Source: Paracoccaceae bacterium (lineage in GTDB: Bacteria > Pseudomonadota > Alphaproteobacteria > Rhodobacterales > Rhodobacteraceae). Taken from it: a stretch of 26,855 nt of DNA. Of the stretch, positions 6,920 through 13,702 are shown one piece after another. The DNA is taken from NCBI GenBank assembly GCA_021648225.1, contig JAKITE010000026.1, positions 1-26,855 of the forward strand, read 5' to 3'. How positions within the stretch are numbered: the first letter of the stretch is position 1; each line of letters opens with the position of its first letter. Position numbers and translations under genes: made by a program. A model generated the notes under the pieces. That model searched no databases. It was not told the DNA's origin and saw only the letters and a program-made list of their open reading frames with translations.

Positions 6920-8140
6920 TTACAGCGCTTCGGTTGTTACAATTTCTATTTCGCCTTCCAATGTGCGATGCACCGGGCATTTATCGGCAATTTCCATCAA
7001 GCGCACCCGCTGGGTATCCTCCAGATCACCAATCAGGGTAATCACCCGCCGGAACCGGTCAATTTTTCCAATCTCGGCCTCGCAATGCTCGCAATCGGCG
7101 GCATGGATTTTATCATGGGTCACATCCACCGAAACATGTTCCAGCGGCCATTTTTTGCGCCGCGCATACATGCGGATGGTCATGCCGGTGCAAGCGCCCA
7201 ATCCGGCTGAAACCAGTTGATAAGGGGTGAATCCGGCGTCGGTGCCCCCGAATGCCACGGGTTCATCCGCAATAATATGGTGTTTGGGACCAGCGGCAAT
7301 GTCTTGGCGAAACCCGTCAGGGTCAACCTCGTCAATCCGCACGGCGCCCTCGGGCGCGCCGATGGGCGCAGCAGGTTTGGGCAAGTTCAGGTATCGCGCC
7401 GCCCATGTGGCAATTACATCGGCGGCATATTCGGCATCCTCGGCGCGGGTGATCAGGTGATCGGCGTTGTCCAGTGTAACAAAGCTTTTGGGATGTTTGG
7501 CGGCCATGAATATTTCAGCGGCGTTATCAATTGATACGGTTTGGTCCAGCGGAGCATGCAGCACCAACAGGGCTTTGTGCATGGTTTTGACAGCTGCCAA
7601 CAGTTTTACCGATGCGATATCCTCGACAAATTCCTGTTTGATGGTAAAATCCCGCCCCGCAAGGCTGACCCTGGCGGAACCGTTTGCCTTGATCTCATCC
7701 AGATGATCGCTGAAATTATCGGCAACATGGGCCGCATCGGAGGGCGCGCCGATGGTTACCACCGCTTTGACGCTATCAATTTGCCCCGCAACCTTTAGCA
7801 CCGCCGCGCCGCCCAGCGAATGCCCGACCAGCAGGCTGACCGGAAAACCAAGGCCGGCCATATGATCCGCCGCCAGCCGGATATCGGCAACATTGGATGA
7901 AAAATGCGTATCGGCAAATTCGCCGGATGATTGGCCAAGGCCGGTGAAATCAAAACTAAGCACCGCAATACCGGCCGAGGCTAGGCGTTGTGATATGCGC
8001 CGCGCTGCCAGAATATCCTTGGAGCAGGTAAAGCAATGGGCAAAAATGGCGGTGGCCAGAACCGGCCCGCTGGGTTTGTCAAATCTGGCGGCAAGCCTAT
8101 CGCCGGAATGGCCGGAAAAGGTGATTTTTTCGCTGGGCAT
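6920..8140 (-). CDS. Alpha/beta hydrolase fused to an OsmC-type peroxidase domain
   Basis: This 406-residue protein joins two enzymes. Residues 1-250 are an alpha/beta hydrolase with nucleophile Ser108 in GHSLGG, probable acid Asp199 in HAPLDQTV and His228 in NADHLI. Residues 265-406 are an OsmC/Ohr domain with two redox cysteines, Cys317 in GACTGM and Cys388 in KCPVH. OsmC proteins reduce organic hydroperoxides through such a cysteine pair; the fused hydrolase probably cuts esters or lipid peroxides, but its substrate is unknown. Fusions of this type are known in many Proteobacteria. The frame is open further upstream, but the start at 8140 has AAAGGA before it and begins the family-like sequence MPSEKITFSG. 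It is divergent from a peroxiredoxin, which fits a shared peroxide-defence role. Confidence 0.88.
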   Translation of the reverse strand: MPSEKITFSGHSGDRLAARFDKPSGPVLATAIFAHCFTCSKDILAARRISQRLASAGIAVLSFDFTGLGQSSGEFADTHFSSNVADIRLAADHMAGLGFPVSLLVGHSLGGAAVLKVAGQIDSVKAVVTIGAPSDAAHVADNFSDHLDEIKANGSARVSLAGRDFTIKQEFVEDIASVKLLAAVKTMHKALLVLHAPLDQTVSIDNAAEIFMAAKHPKSFVTLDNADHLITRAEDAEYAADVIATWAARYLNLPKPAAPIGAPEGAVRIDEVDPDGFRQDIAAGPKHHIIADEPVAFGGTDAGFTPYQLVSAGLGACTGMTIRMYARRKKWPLEHVSVDVTHDKIHAADCEHCEAEIGKIDRFRRVITLIGDLEDTQRVRLMEIADKCPVHRTLEGEIEIVTTEAL

Positions 8141-8248
8141 GATGGGATCCTTTTGGGTTATCTGCAACCTAGACCTAATTGAAGAATTCTCAAGACGTGT
8201 TGCAACAGAATTACGGGATTGTGACAGCGCGGCACTGCGACAATCTTG

Positions 8249-8260
8249 CCTACTGGTAGG
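8249..8260. promoter_or_regulatory. Small inverted repeat in the divergent hydrolase/peroxiredoxin promoter region
   Basis: CCTAC-TG-GTAGG is a perfect 5-bp inverted repeat roughly midway in the 193-bp gap between the two divergent oxidative-stress genes. It could be an operator, but it matches no site I can name. The gap also holds TGCAACCT twice (around 8162 and 8305). Confidence 0.25.
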
Positions 8261-8333
8261 TATCCCGATGCGCCCTATATGCCAGATAAGCGGTTCTAAA
8301 TATTTGCAACCTGACCCATCAAAGGAAAATAAA

Positions 8334-8960
8334 ATGACTTTACGACTAGGCGATACAGCCCCGAATTTTACCGTTGCCACCACCAAAGGCGACATCACCC
8401 TGCATGATTGGAGCGGCGATTCCTGGGTGTTTTTCTTTAGCCATCCGGCGGATTTCACCCCGATTTGCACCACCGAAATGGGCATGACCGCCAAACACGC
8501 CGCTGATTTTGCCGCGCGCAATGTCAAGCCACTGGGCTTGTCTACGGATAGCGTTGATGAACATAACAAATGGGTCTCGGATGTGAATGAAACCCAAGGC
8601 GTTGATCTGCAATTCCCGATTGTGGCCGATGGTGATCTGACGGTGGCCAAGATGTATGACATGATCCACCCCGAAGCATCGGAAACCGCAACGGTGCGGT
8701 CGGTGTTTATCATTGATCCCGACAATAAAATCCGTCTGACCATGACCTACCCGATGAATGTAGGCCGTAATTTTGACGAGATTCTGCGGGTGATTGACGC
8801 GCTGCAAATTGCGGACGAAAAAACCGTGGCCCTGCCAGCCAACTGGACCCCGGGGGACGAGGTTATCATTCCAACATCGGTCAGCACCGAGGATGCGCAG
8901 GCGAAATACCCTGACCTGAAGGTTTTGAAACCGTATTTGCGGGTTACAAAACTGGATTGA
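8334..8960 (+). CDS. 1-Cys peroxiredoxin (Prx6 type)
   Basis: This thiol peroxidase reduces hydrogen peroxide and alkyl hydroperoxides. The 208-residue protein begins LRLGDTAPNF and carries the peroxidatic Cys45 in HPADFTPICTTEMG. It is the only cysteine in the protein, which makes it a 1-Cys enzyme needing an outside thiol for recycling. The Prx6-type C-terminal extension is present (ALPANWTPGDEVIIP). The frame is open for about 440 bases upstream, but the start at 8334 has AAAGGA at 8321-8326 and the correct N-terminus. It is divergent from the hydrolase-OsmC fusion and ends at a strong bidirectional terminator. Confidence 0.93.
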   Translation: MTLRLGDTAPNFTVATTKGDITLHDWSGDSWVFFFSHPADFTPICTTEMGMTAKHAADFAARNVKPLGLSTDSVDEHNKWVSDVNETQGVDLQFPIVADGDLTVAKMYDMIHPEASETATVRSVFIIDPDNKIRLTMTYPMNVGRNFDEILRVIDALQIADEKTVALPANWTPGDEVIIPTSVSTEDAQAKYPDLKVLKPYLRVTKLD

Positions 8961-8990
8961 CAGACATTCAATCCACCGTGGTAGGCTAAC

Positions 8991-9021
8991 AAAAAGCCCC
9001 CGAGTATTTCGGGGGCTTTTT
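8991..9021. terminator. Bidirectional rho-independent terminator
   Basis: A perfect 13-bp stem, AAAAAGCCCCCGA and TCGGGGGCTTTTT, with loop GTATT. It has a T-run on both strands and lies between the convergent peroxiredoxin and barrel-protein genes, so it serves both. Confidence 0.92.
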
Positions 9022-9061
9022 ATTTTGCAAAAGATGAGTGATCTTTGAGCGCCAAACAATC

Positions 9062-9736
9062 TTAAAAATTGGCGCCCACCCGAAAGCCGAGTGTTGAAAT
9101 CGGGCCTTCGATTGCCCAACCCGGCCATGAGGTTTGATCCAAATCACCGGCGAGGTTACGCATTGTGTAATCCACACCAACAAAAATCCGGTCATTTATT
9201 TGATAGTCAACACCAACGCCATAATTTAAACCGCTTATCGGTAAACTTGGTATACTAGGGATTTGTTGTGTGCCAGGCACTTCAGGTATTGTGGCTGTCG
9301 AGTATCCGGCAAAGCCATATAAAAGAAAACTTCCTGTTGCATAACCAGCCCGAGCTTTCAGGTCCAAAAAGCCTTCAGTTGTTAGATCATGAGGGTTAGC
9401 TGATGGATCGGTTAATTCGCCCAACATATAAGAGGCTTCTGCGCCGTATACCAAATTCCCAGTTTGAAAATTGTATCCCATAAAGCCACCGTAAAGGTTA
9501 CCCTCAGTAAAGAGGTTAGTAGCCTGAACGCCATTAATATAAGACTGCAACTCGCCTTTACCTAACGCAAACTGACCACCGGCGTAAAAGCCTTGCCAAA
9601 TTTCGCCAGATGCTACGGCTATTGGCGGTTCAATTGGTGTCGGTGATACGGAAAGGTGGGATAATTCGCCAGCAGTGGCTGTTTGTGCAAATATGGTTAC
9701 GCTCGCCAGCAGGCTGACAATGGCTATTCTTTTCAT
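9062..9736 (-). CDS. Outer-membrane beta-barrel protein (Omp25/opacity-like)
   Basis: This 224-residue protein has a clear signal peptide (MKRIAIVSLLASVTIFAQTATA). The mature part alternates short hydrophobic strands and glycine/aromatic turns: FYAGGQFALG, LYGGFMGYNF, VYGAEASYMLG, LKARAGYAT, FLLYGFAGYST and ILGF-type ends. It finishes with FRVGANF, whose terminal Phe is typical of BamA-inserted barrels. The pattern fits the 8-stranded Omp25/Omp31/opacity-protein group of Alphaproteobacteria, usually structural or adhesin-like. The ATG has AAGGAAA just upstream. A proline-rich linker (PSPTPIEPP) follows the signal peptide. The specific role is unknown. It stands alone between two terminators. 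Confidence 0.8.
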   Translation of the reverse strand: MKRIAIVSLLASVTIFAQTATAGELSHLSVSPTPIEPPIAVASGEIWQGFYAGGQFALGKGELQSYINGVQATNLFTEGNLYGGFMGYNFQTGNLVYGAEASYMLGELTDPSANPHDLTTEGFLDLKARAGYATGSFLLYGFAGYSTATIPEVPGTQQIPSIPSLPISGLNYGVGVDYQINDRIFVGVDYTMRNLAGDLDQTSWPGWAIEGPISTLGFRVGANF

Positions 9737-9821
9737 AAAACTTTCCTTGGGTGCTCGTTAGTATGAGTTGATTGTAAATATCTTGCCGATCATTTTAGTG
9801 AAAATATTGCATAAATCAAAC

Positions 9822-9854
9822 AAAAAATCGGGAGCCTAAATAGGCTTCCGATTT
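9822..9854 (-). terminator. Rho-independent terminator of the glnB-glnA operon
   Basis: On the minus strand a 14-bp stem with one G-U pair (AAATCGGAAGCCTA / TAGGCTCCCGATTT) is followed by a T-run. It lies 40 bases past the glnA stop, upstream of the barrel-protein gene. Confidence 0.85.
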
Positions 9855-9880
9855 CTTTGATCGATAGTTGAATTTATTAC

Positions 9881-9906
9881 TTATAGCTGTGCCTTAACAG
9901 CTATAA
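9881..9906. other. Perfect 10-bp inverted repeat across the glnA stop codon
   Basis: TTATAGCTGT at 9881-9890 and ACAGCTATAA at 9897-9906 flank GCCTTA, which contains the glnA stop (TAA on the minus strand, 9896-9894). The transcript could form a hairpin over the last codons of glnA. No T-run follows, so it is not the terminator. A role in mRNA 3'-end stability is possible, but chance cannot be excluded. Confidence 0.5.
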
Positions 9907-11303
9907 TACATACCGTATTCAACCGGATGCGGGGTGTGTTCCATGTTATACACTTCTTCCCATTTCAGCTCCATGTAACCCTCGATCTGTTCGCGGGTAA
10001 ACACATCGCCGGCCAATAAGAAATCCATGTCCAGAACCAGCTCGTCCAGTGCTTCGCGCAGGCTGGCACAAACGGTGGGGATATCGGCCAGTTCTTCTGG
10101 CGGCAGGTCATAGAGATCTTTGTCCTGGGCTTCGCCGGGATCGATTTTGTTTTTGATGCCGTCAAGGCCCGCCATCAACAGCGCGGCAAAACACAGATAT
10201 GGGTTGGCGGCAGGGTCTGGAAAACGTGCTTCTACGCGTTTTGCCTTGGGGGATTCAGCCCATGGAATACGCACACAACCCGAACGGTTGCTGGCTGAAT
10301 AGGCCCGCAAAACCGGCGCTTCAAAGCCCGGGATCAGGCGTTTATAGCTGTTGGTGGCAGGGTTGGTAAACGCGTTCAGCGCCTTGGCGTGTTTTAGAAT
10401 ACCACCAATGAAATACAGGGCCTCTTGTGAAAGATCGGCGTATTTATCGCCTGCAAACAATGGCTTGCCGTCTTTCCAGATTGACATATTCACGTGCATG
10501 CCGGTGCCGTTATCGCCCGCGATCGGCTTTGGCATAAAGGTGGCGGATTTGCCATAAGCATGCGCCACATTATGAATGATGTATTTGTATTTCTGCAAAT
10601 CATCCGCCTGTTTGACAAGCGTGCCAAACACAAGGCCGAGTTCATGCTGGCAAGACGCAACCTCGTGGTGGTGTTTATCAACCTTCATACCCATGCGTTT
10701 CATGGTGCTGAGCATTTCGCCGCGAATATCATGGCTGGCATCGGTTGGGTTTACCGGAAAATACCCGCCCTTAACGCCGGGGCGGTGGCCCATATTGCCC
10801 ATTTCATATTGGGTATCGGTGTTCCAGCTTGCATCCGCCGCATCGACCTCGAAGGATACTTTGTTCATGGTGTTGCTGAACCGCACATCGTCAAACAGGA
10901 AAAATTCGGCCTCGGGGCCAAAATAGGCAGTGTCGCCGATACCGGTTGATTTCAAATATGCCTCGGCTTTTTCGGCAGTGCTGCGCGGGTCACGCGAATA
11001 TGGCTCGCCGGTGTCAGGTTCAACCACCGAGCAATGAATACACAGGGTTTTTTCCGCATAAAACGGGTCAAGATAGGCGGATGAACAATCAGGGATCAGT
11101 TTCATGTCGGATTGATCAATAGATTTCCAGCCGGCAATGCTTGAACCGTCAAACATAAAACCTTCTTCAAGAAAATCAGCGGTAACCTCGTCATTGATCA
11201 CGGTTACATGCTGCAATTTTCCGCGCGGGTCGGTGAAACGGATGTCTACATATTCGATTTCATTGTCCTTGATCATGTCAAGAACGGCTTGGATGTCACT
11301 CAT
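9894..11303 (-). CDS. glnA: Glutamine synthetase type I
   Basis: This enzyme makes glutamine from glutamate, ammonia and ATP, and is the main entry of ammonia at low nitrogen. The 469-residue length is standard for GSI dodecamers. Visible motifs include FMFDGSSIAGWKSIDQSDM near residues 49-67, the FGPEAEFFLFD active-site strand, NGTGMHVNMSIWKDG, NPATNSYKRLIPGFEAP and SNRSGCVRIP. Tyr398 in KDLYDLPPEE is the expected adenylylation site, so activity should be controlled by GlnE through PII. It follows glnB by 15 bases with AAGGAAA before the ATG, forming the glnB-glnA operon usual in Alphaproteobacteria. Confidence 0.97.
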   Translation of the reverse strand: MSDIQAVLDMIKDNEIEYVDIRFTDPRGKLQHVTVINDEVTADFLEEGFMFDGSSIAGWKSIDQSDMKLIPDCSSAYLDPFYAEKTLCIHCSVVEPDTGEPYSRDPRSTAEKAEAYLKSTGIGDTAYFGPEAEFFLFDDVRFSNTMNKVSFEVDAADASWNTDTQYEMGNMGHRPGVKGGYFPVNPTDASHDIRGEMLSTMKRMGMKVDKHHHEVASCQHELGLVFGTLVKQADDLQKYKYIIHNVAHAYGKSATFMPKPIAGDNGTGMHVNMSIWKDGKPLFAGDKYADLSQEALYFIGGILKHAKALNAFTNPATNSYKRLIPGFEAPVLRAYSASNRSGCVRIPWAESPKAKRVEARFPDPAANPYLCFAALLMAGLDGIKNKIDPGEAQDKDLYDLPPEELADIPTVCASLREALDELVLDMDFLLAGDVFTREQIEGYMELKWEEVYNMEHTPHPVEYGMYYSC

Positions 11304-11318
11304 GGTATTTTCCTTAAG

Positions 11319-11657
11319 TTAAAGGGCGTCTACACCGTCTTCACCGGTGCGAATTCTGATGGCTTGTTCGATGGTAGAGACAAAAATCTTGCCATCGCCG
11401 ATTTTGCCAGTTTTGGCAGCGTTGATGATGGCTTCAATGGCTTCGTCAAGCTGTTCGTCGGCAAGGGCGATTTCGATTTTGACCTTGGGCAGAAAATCAA
11501 CCACATATTCGGCGCCACGGTAAAGTTCCGTGTGGCCCTTTTGACGGCCAAACCCTTTGGCCTCGATCACGGTCAGGCCTTGGATGCCGACATCCTGAAG
11601 GGCCTCTTTGACCTCGTCGAGCTTAAAGGGTTTGATAATGGCTTCGATTTTTTTCAT
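11319..11657 (-). CDS. glnB: Nitrogen regulatory protein PII
   Basis: This 112-residue signal protein reads 2-oxoglutarate, ATP/ADP and glutamine status and controls GlnE and NtrB. The T-loop carries the uridylylation site Tyr51 in GHTELYRGAEYV. The B-loop (KTGKIGDGKIF) and the C-terminal RIRTGEDGVDAL are standard. Position directly before glnA supports GlnB over GlnK, which is normally paired with amtB. A strong Shine-Dalgarno (AGGAGG, 11663-11668) precedes the ATG. The leader up to nnr is 230 bases and holds a 17-bp palindrome; no convincing sigma-54 -24/-12 pair was found by eye. Confidence 0.96.
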   Translation of the reverse strand: MKKIEAIIKPFKLDEVKEALQDVGIQGLTVIEAKGFGRQKGHTELYRGAEYVVDFLPKVKIEIALADEQLDEAIEAIINAAKTGKIGDGKIFVSTIEQAIRIRTGEDGVDAL

Positions 11658-11757
11658 TTTAGCCTCCTTATGTATGGGGCAGACAAAACACTTGTTCGGG
11701 ACGGGTGCAATTGGATAGGGTTTGGTGACGAGTTGTTTACAATGAATTTGAAATAAG

Positions 11758-11774
11758 TGCCTAAATTTTAGGCA
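11758..11774. promoter_or_regulatory. 17-bp palindrome upstream of glnB
   Basis: TGCCTAAATTTTAGGCA has perfect 8-bp arms around one central base. It lies 101 bases upstream of the glnB ATG and 114 bases before the nnr ATG, in the divergent promoter region. No T-run follows and no gene ends here, so an operator is more likely than a terminator. It does not match the NtrC consensus I know (TGCACC-type half-sites). Confidence 0.5.
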
Positions 11775-11804
11775 GAGTGTTCAAATGTTAAGCGATATGA
11801 AAAT

Positions 11805-11830
11805 GTAGGGTGCGTGGTCCCCACGCACCG
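11805..11830 (+). repeat. REP-like palindrome, copy 2a
   Basis: GTAG at 11805-11808, then GGTGCGTGG (11809-11817), loop TCC, and CCACGCACC (11821-11829). It is the left half of an inverted pair with 11852-11877, separated by about 21 bases. Paired, outward-ending GTAG hairpins match the REPIN/BIME layout. Confidence 0.78.
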
Positions 11831-11851
11831 CACTGAATTATTGATAAGAAA

Positions 11852-11877
11852 CGGTGCGTGGAAACCACGCACCGTAC
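11852..11877 (-). repeat. REP-like palindrome, copy 2b (inverted)
   Basis: Plus-strand CGGTGCGTGG (11852-11861), loop AAA, CCACGCACCG (11865-11874), then TAC. On the minus strand the tetranucleotide is GTAC, not GTAG, which extends the stem to 10 bp. It ends right at the CGGAG Shine-Dalgarno of the nnr gene, so it forms part of that gene's mRNA leader and could fold next to its start. Confidence 0.75.
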
Positions 11878-11887
11878 GGAGATTACA

Positions 11888-13510
11888 ATGACCGAACTTT
11901 TAACCGCCGCCCAGATGCGCGCCATCGAACAAGCCGCGATTGATAGCGGCGAGGTCACAGGGCTGGAGCTGATGGAACGCGCCGGTCGTGGCGTGGTTGA
12001 GGCAATTTTGGAGGAATGGCCTGAAATGGCGCTAACCTCACAAAAAGCCGTGGTGCTGTGCGGCCCGGGGAATAACGGAGGTGACGGGTTTGTCGTGGCA
12101 AGGCTGCTGAAACAACGCGGCTGGGAGGTTGAGGTTTTTCTGTATGGCGAGGTGGCGAAGCTGCCGGTTGATGCGAAGGTGAATGCGGAACGGTGGTTGG
12201 AGATGGGGGAGATTAAGGACCTTACGATCGACAATTATGAGAAACTTTCGCGACCAAATGTATTGATAGATGCCATTTTCGGAATAGGATTAAATAAAAA
12301 ATTACCGGAAATCCTAATAGAGTTCTCCAAATTTTTGATGGGGCAACTGAGAAAACCGTATGGTTTTCGATTTAGAAAAATTGTTAACATTGATACCCAA
12401 TCCGGATTGTGCTCTGATTCCGGAAAACTTTTGCACAGAAAAACAGGTGGATGGTTGATACCGCACCTAACAGTGACATTCTGTATGAAAAAAGTAGGCC
12501 ACCATTTAGAGGATGGGCCGTTTTTCTCGAAAAAACTTGTTTGTAAACCATTGGGTTTGAAGCGAGAAGAATTTCTTGAACGCGGACTTTATAATGAACC
12601 AATTGATGATCGAAGGGTATCCTTGATTGATCAGAAACTATTCGGTAAATCCACGCCTTTTCTAGAGGGGCAAGTAGGAAAGCATTTTGGCTGGAATAAA
12701 TATGATTGCGGCCACGCCCTTATCCTTTCCGGCCCCACCCATTTCACCGGAGCCTCCCGCCTCGCTGCCCGTGGCGCGTTGCGTATTGGCGCAGGGTTGG
12801 TGACCATCGGCGCAGAAGCCGCTGCTTTGCCAGAACATGCTGCACAACTGACATCTATTATGCTTGCTGAACTTCCTGACGCCGCTGCCCTTTCCGAAAA
12901 ACTGCAAGATAAACGTATCAATGCGCTTTGCCTTGGGCCAGGGTTGGGGGTGGATGATCGGGCGGTTGGGTTGGTTGACGTGGCGGTGCGTGGGGACCAC
13001 GCACCCTACGCAACGGTTTTGGATGCGGATGCTTTGACGGTCCTTTCGCAGAACCCTGACCTATTTTCAGCTTTGCATGATAAATGCGTCCTCACGCCCC
13101 ACGCTGGCGAATTCAAACGGCTTTTCCCTGATATCGCAGAAAAACTCGCCGAACCCGCCACCAAAGGCCCCGCATATTCCAAAGTAGACGCCACGCGCGA
13201 CGCCGCCAAACGCGCCGGTTGTATTGTGCTGTTCAAAGGTGCCGATACCGTGATTGCAGACCCACAGGGCAGGGCGTCGATCAATTCTGCCCATTACGAG
13301 CGCTCCGCCCCGTGGCTGGCCACAGCTGGCTCTGGCGATGTGTTGGCGGGGTTCATAACGGGGCTATTGGCGCGCGGCTTTGCCCCTATGCAGGCCGCAG
13401 AAACCGCCGCATGGCTGCATGTGGAATGCGCCCTGAAATTCGGCCCGGGGTTGATTGCCGAGGACATTCCTGAACAGCTTCCGGCAGTTTTTCGGGATTT
13501 GGGGCTTTGA
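11888..13510 (+). CDS. nnr: Bifunctional NAD(P)HX epimerase / ADP-dependent dehydratase
   Basis: This enzyme repairs hydrated NADH and NADPH. The N-terminal YjeF_N epimerase domain (about 1-225) shows the GPGNNGGDG nucleotide loop (59-67) and LIDAIFGIGL (126-135). The C-terminal CARKD dehydratase domain (about 265-540) shows LGPGLG (349-354), VLDADALT, LTPHAGEF and TAGSGDVLAGF. At 540 residues the length is slightly above the usual 480-520. The start at 11888 has CGGAG before it; an in-frame GTG 30 bases earlier lies inside a repeat. Two oddities stand out. A REP palindrome (12984-13009) is read in frame as residues 366-374. Residues about 110-271 are AT-rich (roughly 32-38% GC in sampled blocks) with different codons and a degenerate motif, NIDTQSG where VDxPSG is usual. 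Epimerase activity is therefore uncertain. Confidence 0.88.
   Translation: MTELLTAAQMRAIEQAAIDSGEVTGLELMERAGRGVVEAILEEWPEMALTSQKAVVLCGPGNNGGDGFVVARLLKQRGWEVEVFLYGEVAKLPVDAKVNAERWLEMGEIKDLTIDNYEKLSRPNVLIDAIFGIGLNKKLPEILIEFSKFLMGQLRKPYGFRFRKIVNIDTQSGLCSDSGKLLHRKTGGWLIPHLTVTFCMKKVGHHLEDGPFFSKKLVCKPLGLKREEFLERGLYNEPIDDRRVSLIDQKLFGKSTPFLEGQVGKHFGWNKYDCGHALILSGPTHFTGASRLAARGALRIGAGLVTIGAEAAALPEHAAQLTSIMLAELPDAAALSEKLQDKRINALCLGPGLGVDDRAVGLVDVAVRGDHAPYATVLDADALTVLSQNPDLFSALHDKCVLTPHAGEFKRLFPDIAEKLAEPATKGPAYSKVDATRDAAKRAGCIVLFKGADTVIADPQGRASINSAHYERSAPWLATAGSGDVLAGFITGLLARGFAPMQAAETAAWLHVECALKFGPGLIAEDIPEQLPAVFRDLGL
12984..13009 (-). repeat. REP-like palindrome, copy 3, inside the nnr coding region
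   Basis: Plus-strand CGGTGCGTGG, loop GGA, CCACGCACC, then CTAC, so GTAG stands at the minus-strand 5' end. Apart from its last loop bases it equals copies 1 and 2a. It is read through in frame by nnr as AVRGDHAPY, just before the conserved VLDADAL strand, where homologues usually have a short loop. Confidence 0.8.
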
Positions 13511-13584
13511 GGGCAATTTTCCGCTCGCCACCCGCTTTCACCTCTGTTAGATAGGCGCCGGAATCGGGCAAATTAAAGCCCTTT

Positions 13585-13669
<85 letters not shown>

Positions 13670-13702
13670 AATAACAGGCCGATGGCTGAAAAAGGAAAAA
13701 AC

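Noticed and set aside
8346..9128. 260-codon minus-strand frame across the peroxiredoxin gene
   Set aside because: Antisense shadow, and it would run through the strong terminator at 8991-9021.
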